Positions 19,304-26,541 of a stretch of 64,000 nt of DNA are shown piece by piece. Position 1 is the first letter of the stretch, and the number at the start of each line of letters is the position of its first letter. A program made the translations under genes and the position numbers. The DNA is from Emcibacter nanhaiensis. GTDB lineage: Bacteria; Pseudomonadota; Alphaproteobacteria; Sphingomonadales; Emcibacteraceae. Location of the stretch: the NCBI RefSeq assembly GCF_006385175.1, contig NZ_VFIY01000014.1, positions 124,001-188,000 of the forward strand, in the 5' to 3' direction. The notes under the pieces are model-generated. The model searched no databases and was not told where the DNA came from. It saw nothing but the letters and a program-made list of their open reading frames with translations.

Positions 19304-20086
19304 TTATTTATCTCCGGTGTAGGGGTAGAGAGTGCCGCACTCTGTGATGACGTTCCAGATTTCCCGTCGTTCTTCGTAAATACCGTTCAGCAGACTGTCT
19401 ACATCACTGTAATGGGTCCGGCGACGGCCATGATACTCGATGATCGGTCCAATCGCGGTAAAGCGTATGCCCAGCTTGCGCAAAAGGCGCTGCAAAGCCG
19501 GCTCCATCACGACGGCCCAGTGGGTAATGTTGTGCTCCACACTCATACGCACAATCGCCGTCATAAGCCCCAGGGTGATATGTGGAATAACACGCTGGGA
19601 TTCAGGGCTGCCGGCATTTTCCTCGATACCCGGAATGTGAGTATCATAATGACGCTGGCGGAATTTCTTGGATACAGAAAAGCGTGAGATTTCCGCAGTA
19701 CGCCCGCGGGGCAGAACATCTTCACCGAGTTCGCCCAATTCCTCGGAAATGGTCAAAGCAGGAATTTCATGACCGCCACTTTGTTCCTGCGGCAAAATTA
19801 TCCGGACAGTACCGGCAACGACGCCGGAGTTTTTATGGATCAACAGGCTGGAAACAGACTGGTCGTCATAGATATCCATTTCCATTTCATTCTCGAATTC
19901 ATCTTTATTTTCGAACCCGGTCTCCAGACAATAAACCTGGTAGCGGAGACGGTAAGCCTCCTCCCGCAGTTCCGGGCTATCCGCCGGCACCACATCAAAG
20001 AGTTCCCTGTAGACCTTCACAAGATGTGCATCGTCTTTGTGAACCTCGGACGGCACGGCGGCGGCAACTATTTTTTGTGACTGCAT
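19304..20086 (-). CDS. exosortase-associated LuxI-like acyltransferase (TIGR03694 type)
   Basis: A 260-aa GNAT-fold protein of the PEP-CTERM/exosortase-associated acyltransferase family, distant from acyl-homoserine-lactone synthases. Landmarks are the N-terminal LREEAYRLRYQVYCLETGFE, the conserved YDDQSVSSLLIHKNSGVVAG, the Arg-rich EISRFSVSKKFRQRH and the GLMTAIVRMSVEHNITHWAV helix region. Members are thought to transfer an acyl group in modification or signalling linked to surface protein sorting. I chose the ATG at 20086 because the frame upstream of it is Cys-rich and unlike the family. The divergent gene at 20288 shares a 200-bp AT-rich promoter region with it. Confidence 0.85.
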   Translation of the reverse strand: MQSQKIVAAAVPSEVHKDDAHLVKVYRELFDVVPADSPELREEAYRLRYQVYCLETGFENKDEFENEMEMDIYDDQSVSSLLIHKNSGVVAGTVRIILPQEQSGGHEIPALTISEELGELGEDVLPRGRTAEISRFSVSKKFRQRHYDTHIPGIEENAGSPESQRVIPHITLGLMTAIVRMSVEHNITHWAVVMEPALQRLLRKLGIRFTAIGPIIEYHGRRRTHYSDVDSLLNGIYEERREIWNVITECGTLYPYTGDK

Positions 20087-20287
20087 GATGTCAATCAACC
20101 TGTCGTAGCATTTTGAATAAGAGCACCCTCTCTCCCGAATCATTCTGACCCTAAATGGTTTAGAGGGTATTAAAGATCTATTTTTTCCTACAATTTTACG
20201 AAAATTTTAATGAAATGGTTTTATTAAATTCAACAGGAAATGCGTAATTTCTATCAAACAAACATAATTTCGCGTTAAAATGAATTC

Positions 20288-20956
20288 ATGAACAGTTGGT
20301 CAGTCGCATCCAGAACAATGGCATTAGCCGCACTCATCCTGGTGAGTCTGTGGCACGGGAGCCTTTTTGCCGTCGTTCTGAATGAAACGACCAGACAATC
20401 GAACATTTCTCTTGGTGAGTCGCTCATCAGTGGCGACTACGCGCCCCCCGCCGAAAATGTCGAAAATGGCCATTTCTTCCAGCTTTCCTATGACGCGAAC
20501 CAAGCCGTCAGAACTACTCAACAATTTGATCTGGCTGAAAACGTCAGTTCAGGCTCTGAACCGCAGAATGACCCGGCGCAGAGGGAGATGTCGCTTTCCG
20601 ACAGCAGCCTTTTCGAACAAAATATCGGCTCATTCCTGGAAAACCTGAATGATTCGCCGACACTGAAAACCATTTACTTTAACTCGCAACAGTTGAAGTT
20701 TAATTTCCAGAGCAAATTTGTCAATGAGTTCGGTGAACTTGTGGGCGATGAGATGCCGCTGGACAAACGCCTGTTCATGGATAATTCCGACGCCCTGGGG
20801 ATAACGGCGTCATCTTCGACGTCGCGGGGTTATATAGGTGGCCGATCCCTGGTTGACCAGATTGTCGAAAGCCTGCAATCCCTCGCGGCAATCATCATTC
20901 TGTTTTTCGCCCTGATCTATTTGTCCTTCAGGTATGTGCTCAACAAATATATGTGA
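20288..20956 (+). CDS. exported protein with C-terminal membrane anchor, unknown function
   Basis: A 222-aa protein with an N-terminal signal (MALAALILVSLWHGSLFAV), a polar middle rich in Asp, Asn and Ser, and a single hydrophobic helix at the end (LAAIIILFFALIYLSFRYVL) closed by NKYM. A GYIGGRS stretch comes before the anchor. It is not a PEP-CTERM signal, because the Pro-Glu-Pro motif and the terminal Arg cluster are missing. Its position, divergent from the exosortase acyltransferase, suggests a link to that system. No known domain is visible. Confidence 0.6.
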   Translation: MNSWSVASRTMALAALILVSLWHGSLFAVVLNETTRQSNISLGESLISGDYAPPAENVENGHFFQLSYDANQAVRTTQQFDLAENVSSGSEPQNDPAQREMSLSDSSLFEQNIGSFLENLNDSPTLKTIYFNSQQLKFNFQSKFVNEFGELVGDEMPLDKRLFMDNSDALGITASSSTSRGYIGGRSLVDQIVESLQSLAAIIILFFALIYLSFRYVLNKYM

Positions 20957-20974
20957 GCACTCCCGGCGCTCACT

Positions 20975-21850
20975 CTAGAGATTTCCCTGCGGCCTGATTC
21001 CGGAGACATCGGCCGACAGTTTACGGCCGGCCAGTGCGCCGAGCCAGTCCAGGCCCCTGCGCAGTTTGACTACTTCCCCGATCACAATCATGGCCGGCGC
21101 TTTTATATTTTCCCGCTCGATATCCCGACCACACCGCCCCAGCGTCGTCACCACCACTTTCTGGTCTTTGGTCGTCGCCTTGCTGATGATCGCGACCGGC
21201 TCCTCCGGTGAACGTCCGGAAGACAGAAATTTTTCCGCAATCAGCTCAATCCGGCTCAACGCCATATAGACCACCACGACAGGCGAGGATTTCGCCAGCG
21301 CTTCCCAGTCGATATCCTTGGCCAGGCCGCCATCTTCCCCATGCCCCGTGAGGAAGGTAACGGCGGAGTTCGTATGCCGGTCAGTCAGCGGGATACCGGC
21401 ATAAGCCAGCCCGCCGACGCCGGCGGTGATACCGGGAATAATCCGGAAGGAGACATCATTCTCGACCAGATGACGGGCTTCCTCCCCGCCCCGTCCGAAA
21501 ACCAGGGGGTCACCGCCCTTAAGCCGGAGGATTTTCTTTCCCTCACGCGCGAGACGGACAAGATGCTCGGATATATCCTGCTGTTTGCGGGACGGCATGC
21601 CGCCCCGCTTGCCGGCAAAATCCAGGCGCACGCCTTCCGCCGCCATCGCCAGGATTTCCTCACTGACCAGGGCGTCATAAACAATGACATCCGCCTGCTG
21701 CATGCCTTTCAGGGTCAGCAGCGACAGCAGGCCCGGATCCCCCGGACCGGCGCCGGCAAGCCAGACCTGCCCGGCAACCATATCGGGCAATTCCCCAAAA
21801 ATCCTGTCAAAATCCATTTCAGAAACTTTCGCTGTCAACAGCACCGTCAT
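20975..21850 (-). CDS. cobA: uroporphyrinogen-III C-methyltransferase
   Basis: A 291-aa SUMT that methylates uroporphyrinogen III at C2 and C7 with SAM to give precorrin-2, for sirohaem and cobalamin. Family motifs are VWLAGAGPGDPGLLSLLTLK, ADVIVYDALVS, RLKGGDPLVFGRGGEEA and the FRIIPGITAGVGGLAYAGIP loop. It lacks the CysG dehydrogenase/ferrochelatase part, so it is the single-domain form. The start is uncertain: the ATG at 21850 and one at 21817 are both possible and neither has a good ribosome site. It converges with the preceding exported-protein gene and shows no link to the surface genes on either side. Confidence 0.92.
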   Translation of the reverse strand: MTVLLTAKVSEMDFDRIFGELPDMVAGQVWLAGAGPGDPGLLSLLTLKGMQQADVIVYDALVSEEILAMAAEGVRLDFAGKRGGMPSRKQQDISEHLVRLAREGKKILRLKGGDPLVFGRGGEEARHLVENDVSFRIIPGITAGVGGLAYAGIPLTDRHTNSAVTFLTGHGEDGGLAKDIDWEALAKSSPVVVVYMALSRIELIAEKFLSSGRSPEEPVAIISKATTKDQKVVVTTLGRCGRDIERENIKAPAMIVIGEVVKLRRGLDWLGALAGRKLSADVSGIRPQGNL

Positions 21851-21966
21851 ACAAAGTGTGGCGAAAAAAGAAAAGTGCGGATTTGTTCATTATATTTTCA
21901 CTGGTTTCCTAGTATATAGTGGAAAATCAATCGATTGAGGTAAAAAACAACAAAACGGAGGACGTT

Positions 21967-23397
21967 GTGTCGTCTCGCAAAATCAGCCCTGTTATCCTGT
22001 CCGGCGGATCGGGAACAAGACTCTGGCCGCTGTCCAGGGCGCTTTATCCGAAACAGCTTCTGCCGCTGGTGGGGGAAAACACCATGATCCAGGAGACCGT
22101 CAAGCGGGTTTCCGATCAGGACCTGTTTACGCAGCCGCTGATTATTGCCAACGAGGAACACCGTTTCATTATTGCCGAACAGTTGCGCCAGCTCGGCCTG
22201 GATGACCCGGAAATCATTCTCGAACCGGAGGGGCGCAACACTGCGCCGGCTGCCGCTCTCGCCGCCCTGCATCTGGAGAACACCAACCCCAACGCACTGA
22301 TGCTGATCATGCCGTCAGATCATATCATTACTGATCAGGAGGCCTTTATTGCCGCCATCAACAATGCCCTTCCGGCAGTGGCCGAAAACCAGGCCCTGGC
22401 GACCTTCGGGATTATCCCGACAACGCCGGAAACCGGATACGGTTACATTAAAAAGGGCGCTGAACTGGAAGGCTGCACCGGTTGCCACCAGGTTGCCGAA
22501 TTCCGCGAGAAACCGGACCTGACCACGGCACGCTCCTATGTGAAAAGCGGAGACTACCTGTGGAACAGCGGGATATTCCTGTTCCCGGCCAGAACCTTCC
22601 TCGATATCCTGAGCAAATTCGAACCGGAGATGCTGGACGCTTGCAGGAACGCCATGGCCGATGTGGAAAAAGACCTTTGTTTCCTGCGCCCGGGCAAGGA
22701 AAGTTTCCTGGCCAGTCCCTCCAATTCCATTGACTATGCCGTGATGGAGCGCACCGACAATGCCACCGTCATTCCGGTGGATATGGGCTGGAATGATATC
22801 GGCTCCTGGTCCGCGCTGTGGGAAGTTCAGGACAAAGACAGCGACGGCAACGTCTGCCAGGGCGATATCATCGCTCACAGCAGCCGTAATTGCCTGCTGA
22901 AATCAGAGGGACCGGCCATTGCCGCCATCGGGCTGGAAGATATTGTCGCCGTCGCCACCGATGACGCAGTCCTGATCAGCCATAAGGACCGCACCCAGGA
23001 TGTGAAGGAAGTGGTCAGCCACCTGGCCCGCGAAGGCCGGGATGAACATATTTCCCACACTGTCGTCTACCGTCCCTGGGGCTCTTACCAGACCTCCGAT
23101 ATCGGTGACCGTTTCCAGGTCAAACGGCTGACTGTCAATCCGGGGCAGACCCTGTCCCTGCAGAAACATCATCACCGGGCCGAACACTGGATTGTTGTCC
23201 AGGGCCGGGCCGAGGTCACCATCGACGAAAACGTGAAAATGCTGAACGAAAACGAGTCCTGCTACATCCCCATTGGCTCCGTCCACCGCCTGGCGAATCC
23301 GGGTAAAATCCCGCTGCATATTGTGGAAGTGCAGTCCGGCTCCTATCTGGGAGAAGATGATATTGTCAGGTTCGAGGACACCTACGGCAGAAGCTGA
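21967..23397 (+). CDS. manC: mannose-1-phosphate guanylyltransferase / mannose-6-phosphate isomerase
   Basis: A bifunctional 476-aa enzyme that makes GDP-mannose from Man-1-P and GTP and interconverts Man-6-P and Fru-6-P. The pyrophosphorylase signature GGSGTRLWPLSRALYPKQLL is at the N-terminus. The C-terminal cupin isomerase has PWGSYQTSDIGDRFQVK, the metal ligands of LQKHHHRAEHW and the Glu of IPLHIVEVQSG. The GTG at 21967 has GGAGG five bases upstream and fits the usual family length; a GTG at 21919 would add 16 residues with no homology. It supplies the sugar donor for the surface glycan genes downstream and is the first gene of that plus-strand series. Confidence 0.93.
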   Translation: MSSRKISPVILSGGSGTRLWPLSRALYPKQLLPLVGENTMIQETVKRVSDQDLFTQPLIIANEEHRFIIAEQLRQLGLDDPEIILEPEGRNTAPAAALAALHLENTNPNALMLIMPSDHIITDQEAFIAAINNALPAVAENQALATFGIIPTTPETGYGYIKKGAELEGCTGCHQVAEFREKPDLTTARSYVKSGDYLWNSGIFLFPARTFLDILSKFEPEMLDACRNAMADVEKDLCFLRPGKESFLASPSNSIDYAVMERTDNATVIPVDMGWNDIGSWSALWEVQDKDSDGNVCQGDIIAHSSRNCLLKSEGPAIAAIGLEDIVAVATDDAVLISHKDRTQDVKEVVSHLAREGRDEHISHTVVYRPWGSYQTSDIGDRFQVKRLTVNPGQTLSLQKHHHRAEHWIVVQGRAEVTIDENVKMLNENESCYIPIGSVHRLANPGKIPLHIVEVQSGSYLGEDDIVRFEDTYGRS

Positions 23398-23423
23398 TTT
23401 TCCTGGAGACACCTTTAAGAGGT

Positions 23424-23441
23424 TGATTCCAAAAGGAATCA
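23424..23441. repeat. small inverted repeat after manC
   Basis: TGATTCC (23424-23430) and GGAATCA (23435-23441) form a perfect 7-bp stem with an AAAA loop, 27 bp after the manC stop. No T-tract follows, so it is either a weak transcription barrier or an operator in front of the Asp-Thr repeat gene. The rest of the 252-bp gap is AT-rich; near 23530-23547 there is TTAAGCGTTTATTTA, which only partly fits a CtrA site. Confidence 0.35.
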
Positions 23442-23649
23442 TGTTGCACCGCGAAAAATACCTCCTTTGACCGAGCGGACAACAGTCAGTCTACTCAACC
23501 AGACAATACTTGTTTTACTGGAAAAAACTGCGTTAAGCGTTTATTTACCCTGTTTTTTATCGGGGTGTTAACGATGTATGTCGTACAAAATACAGTAATT
23601 TTATGAAAATCAGATTTTAATTGTATTGAGTACTGTTGGATAGACGCGG

Positions 23650-26496
23650 ATGGAAGCAAAATTAAAAATCTTGGCAGCAATCGGAACAGTTGCACTTGGC
23701 ACCTGGATTTATTCCGATTTTGTTGACACCGATTCTACCCGCGACGCCTTGAAGAAGCAGGCGGAACCGTTTGTCATCGTCGAAGACGGCACCTTTGAGA
23801 AAACCGTCGACAACCTCCTGAAGAAACCGGAAGAAAAAGACGCCGACCCCATCGCCCCGGTTGGCAAGGATGGCACGGTTGCCCCGATCCGCAAATCAGC
23901 CCTCACGCCGCAGGGACCGATCTACGATAAGGAGACTCCCTCTCCCGTATTCCCGGACGCCGGGGAAACTGTTAAAGCCATTACCCTGGAAGATGCCCTG
24001 GCCGCCGCCATCGACGGCTCGGAAGAGTCGCTCAAGATCCTGCAGGACTATTTTGACGAAACCGCCGGCATTCCCGAAGAAATCAGTGAACGCACCTCGG
24101 ACCTGCTGAGCGCCCTCGGCAAAATGCCGCTGGAGAATGACGTCCTTGAACAAGCTGCCCGCAGAATTATCGACGCCGCAGCCCGCTCCGCCTCTTCAGC
24201 CTATGCCATGCCCTTTACCTCCCTGTCCGAATTCGGCCTGGCGGCCGGGGATTATGGATGGGACCTGGGCCCTGACGGTAAAACGCCGCATCGCGGCTTT
24301 ATGCGCGTCGGCCCGAAAAGCGACCTGATTGGCGGCAAGGGGTTCGTGGCGCTGGAAGCCAGCCCGGAGAATGATTTCATCAAGGACGGCGTGCTGAATG
24401 TGGACAAATTCGGCACTACCGATGTGGAAGCCGGCACCTACCGCCTGTTTGTGGTCACCACCACCCTGCCCTCCGGCGGGCGGCTGGCCTATCCGTTCGG
24501 CCGCAAATTCGGCTTCAACGGGAATGAACTCCGTGTTGTGGACGCCGGCGCCGGTAGTGGCAAACGCCAGGCAAAACTCACTTCCGGCGGCATTGCACTC
24601 GAGAGCCTCCCCGGCGATCAGGATGATGAAACCCCGCTTGTTCCTATAACTTCCAAAGAAGAAGGGGAACCTGAAGGCTGGCTGATGACCTCCCTGATGC
24701 GGACCGGCGGCGAGCCGGTGCGCCTCGCCTTCGAAAAGCTGGGCAACGAGGAAACCTATATTGTGGGCATCGTCATCAGCCCGACCAGCCTCGAGGATTT
24801 CGAAGAAAAGCTCAATGAGCAGCTTCTGGCCTTCCTCAATGATATTGCACCGGCAGCCGGCGGACCGGGCTATACCGGGCCGTTCGGAAATGACTTTACC
24901 GCCAGCACCATCGCCCAGTTCTTCACCAACCCCAATACCCGTTCCGGCCTGGGCCCCAATGCCAGCCCGGTTGACGCCTTTGGCGGCGGTGACGGCGGCG
25001 GTGGAGGTGGCGGCGGTATCATCATTGCTGATACTGACTCTGACAGTGATACGGACACTGATACGGATACCGACACGGATACGGATACGGACACGGATAC
25101 CGATACGGACAACGACACTGATACCGATACGGACACTGATACCGATACCGACACGGATACGGACACCGACACGGATACGGATACCGATACCGATACCGAT
25201 ACCGATACCGATACCGATACCGATACCGATACGGACAACGACAACGATACCGATACGGACACTGATACTGATACCGATACCGATACCGATACCGACACAG
25301 ACACGGATACGGATACGGATACGGATACCGACACCGACACGGATACGGACACCGATACGGACACCGATACGGACACAGACACAGACACAGACACGGATAC
25401 GGATACCGATACCGACACGGATACGGACACCGATACGGACACCGACACAGACACGGATACGGATACGGATACGGATACGGATACCGACACCGATACCGAT
25501 ACCGATACCGATACGGACACTGATACCGATACGGACACCGACACAGACACAGACACAGACACAGACACGGATACGGATACGGATACCGACACGGATACGG
25601 ACACCGATACGGACACCGACACAGACACAGACACAGACACAGACACAGACACAGACACAGACACAGACACTGATACCGATACGGACAACGACACCGATAC
25701 CGATACGGACACTGATACCGATACGGACACTGATACCGATACCGATACGGACAACGACACGGATACCGATACGGACACAGATACCGATACCGACACCGAC
25801 ACGGATACGGATACCGATACCGATACGGACAACGACAACGATACCGATACGGACACTGATACTGATACCGATACCGATACCGACACAGACACAGACACAG
25901 ACACGGATACCGATACCGATACGGACACTGATACCGATACGGACAACGACACCGATACCGATACGGACACTGATACCGATACCGATACGGACACTGATAC
26001 TGATACCGATACCGATACGGACAACGACACGGACACAGATACCGATAACGATACCGATACCGATGATGACCTGGACGCAGATGCCGGCCCGGACCAGACC
26101 ATCCTCCTGGGTGAAGATTTCGATCTGAACGGTTGCGGCTCAACCTTCAACGAGAATTCACTCTGCGATCTGTTTGCCGATCAGGACGAACTGCTGGCCG
26201 AACTGCTGCTCAGCGAACCGGACTTGTTCGATATCCGCTGGATCCTGGGCGGTGAAACACTCAATATCGGTGACAGTACCAATCCGCTGCTGCTGACCAA
26301 TGTGATCGAGAACAACCCCGACCTGTTCCTGGGTACAGGGATCTATGAAATCGTTCTTGAGATTATCTATGATGATGCACTGACCGACACGGATGAAATG
26401 ATCCTGCGTATTATCGGGATTTCTGTGCCACCGGTGCTGTCACTGACTATCATTGGCGCATTACTGATTATCCGTCGTAAAAACCGGTCCAAATAA
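23650..26496 (+). CDS. giant Asp-Thr repeat surface protein with PKD-like domain and sorting-signal-like C-terminus
   Basis: A 948-aa protein in four parts. Residues 1-30 hold a hydrophobic segment (ILAAIGTVALGTWIYSDF) that acts as signal or anchor. Residues 30-440 form a soluble region ending in a Gly-rich hinge (GGGDGGGGGGGGI). Residues about 461-806 are an almost unbroken Asp-Thr dipeptide repeat in which some Thr are replaced by Asn. The next part, about 810-920, starts DAGPDQTILLGEDFDLNGCG and looks like a PKD domain. The end, SVPPVLSLTIIGALLIIRRK plus NRSK, has the Pro-hydrophobic-basic layout of a PEP-CTERM signal but lacks the Glu of PEP. It is probably a cell-surface stalk with an acidic, possibly glycosylated spacer, comparable in design to staphylococcal Sdr proteins. 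The next gene begins 45 bp downstream. Confidence 0.85.
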   Translation: MEAKLKILAAIGTVALGTWIYSDFVDTDSTRDALKKQAEPFVIVEDGTFEKTVDNLLKKPEEKDADPIAPVGKDGTVAPIRKSALTPQGPIYDKETPSPVFPDAGETVKAITLEDALAAAIDGSEESLKILQDYFDETAGIPEEISERTSDLLSALGKMPLENDVLEQAARRIIDAAARSASSAYAMPFTSLSEFGLAAGDYGWDLGPDGKTPHRGFMRVGPKSDLIGGKGFVALEASPENDFIKDGVLNVDKFGTTDVEAGTYRLFVVTTTLPSGGRLAYPFGRKFGFNGNELRVVDAGAGSGKRQAKLTSGGIALESLPGDQDDETPLVPITSKEEGEPEGWLMTSLMRTGGEPVRLAFEKLGNEETYIVGIVISPTSLEDFEEKLNEQLLAFLNDIAPAAGGPGYTGPFGNDFTASTIAQFFTNPNTRSGLGPNASPVDAFGGGDGGGGGGGGIIIADTDSDSDTDTDTDTDTDTDTDTDTDTDNDTDTDTDTDTDTDTDTDTDTDTDTDTDTDTDTDTDTDTDTDNDNDTDTDTDTDTDTDTDTDTDTDTDTDTDTDTDTDTDTDTDTDTDTDTDTDTDTDTDTDTDTDTDTDTDTDTDTDTDTDTDTDTDTDTDTDTDTDTDTDTDTDTDTDTDTDTDTDTDTDTDTDTDTDTDTDTDTDTDTDTDTDTDTDTDNDTDTDTDTDTDTDTDTDTDTDNDTDTDTDTDTDTDTDTDTDTDTDTDNDNDTDTDTDTDTDTDTDTDTDTDTDTDTDTDTDTDTDNDTDTDTDTDTDTDTDTDTDTDTDTDNDTDTDTDNDTDTDDDLDADAGPDQTILLGEDFDLNGCGSTFNENSLCDLFADQDELLAELLLSEPDLFDIRWILGGETLNIGDSTNPLLLTNVIENNPDLFLGTGIYEIVLEIIYDDALTDTDEMILRIIGISVPPVLSLTIIGALLIIRRKNRSK
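25029..26067 (+). repeat. degenerate GAYACN hexanucleotide tandem repeat (codes for Asp-Thr)
   Basis: About 1 kb is built from GAT/GAC alternating with ACA/ACC/ACG/ACT, so the DNA is a 6-bp tandem repeat whose third codon positions vary widely while the protein stays Asp-Thr. Occasional AAC replaces ACN (Asn for Thr), often in the context GATACGGACAACGAC. Local higher-order blocks repeat, such as ACAGACACAGAC runs around 25620-25670. Because the repeat contains no stop codon in any frame, long spurious reading frames appear on both strands. Confidence 0.95.
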
Positions 26497-26541
26497 ACAC
26501 CATATCGAATAAACAGGGGCAAACCATTGCACTGGGGAGTC

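Noticed and set aside
23435-23447. Sigma-54 promoter before the Asp-Thr repeat gene (GG...TTGC)
   Set aside because: The distance between GG and GC is nine bases and not ten, and the rest of the -24 element does not fit.
25029-26067. CRISPR array or satellite DNA
   Set aside because: There are no spacers of constant length, the unit is 6 bp and it is in frame within one gene.
24870-26150. Long open frames on both strands across the Asp-Thr repeat (Ser-Val and Arg/Tyr-rich products)
   Set aside because: The GAYACN repeat has no stop codon in any frame, so such frames arise by themselves; the plus frame with signal peptide, PKD-like part and C-terminal anchor is the real one.
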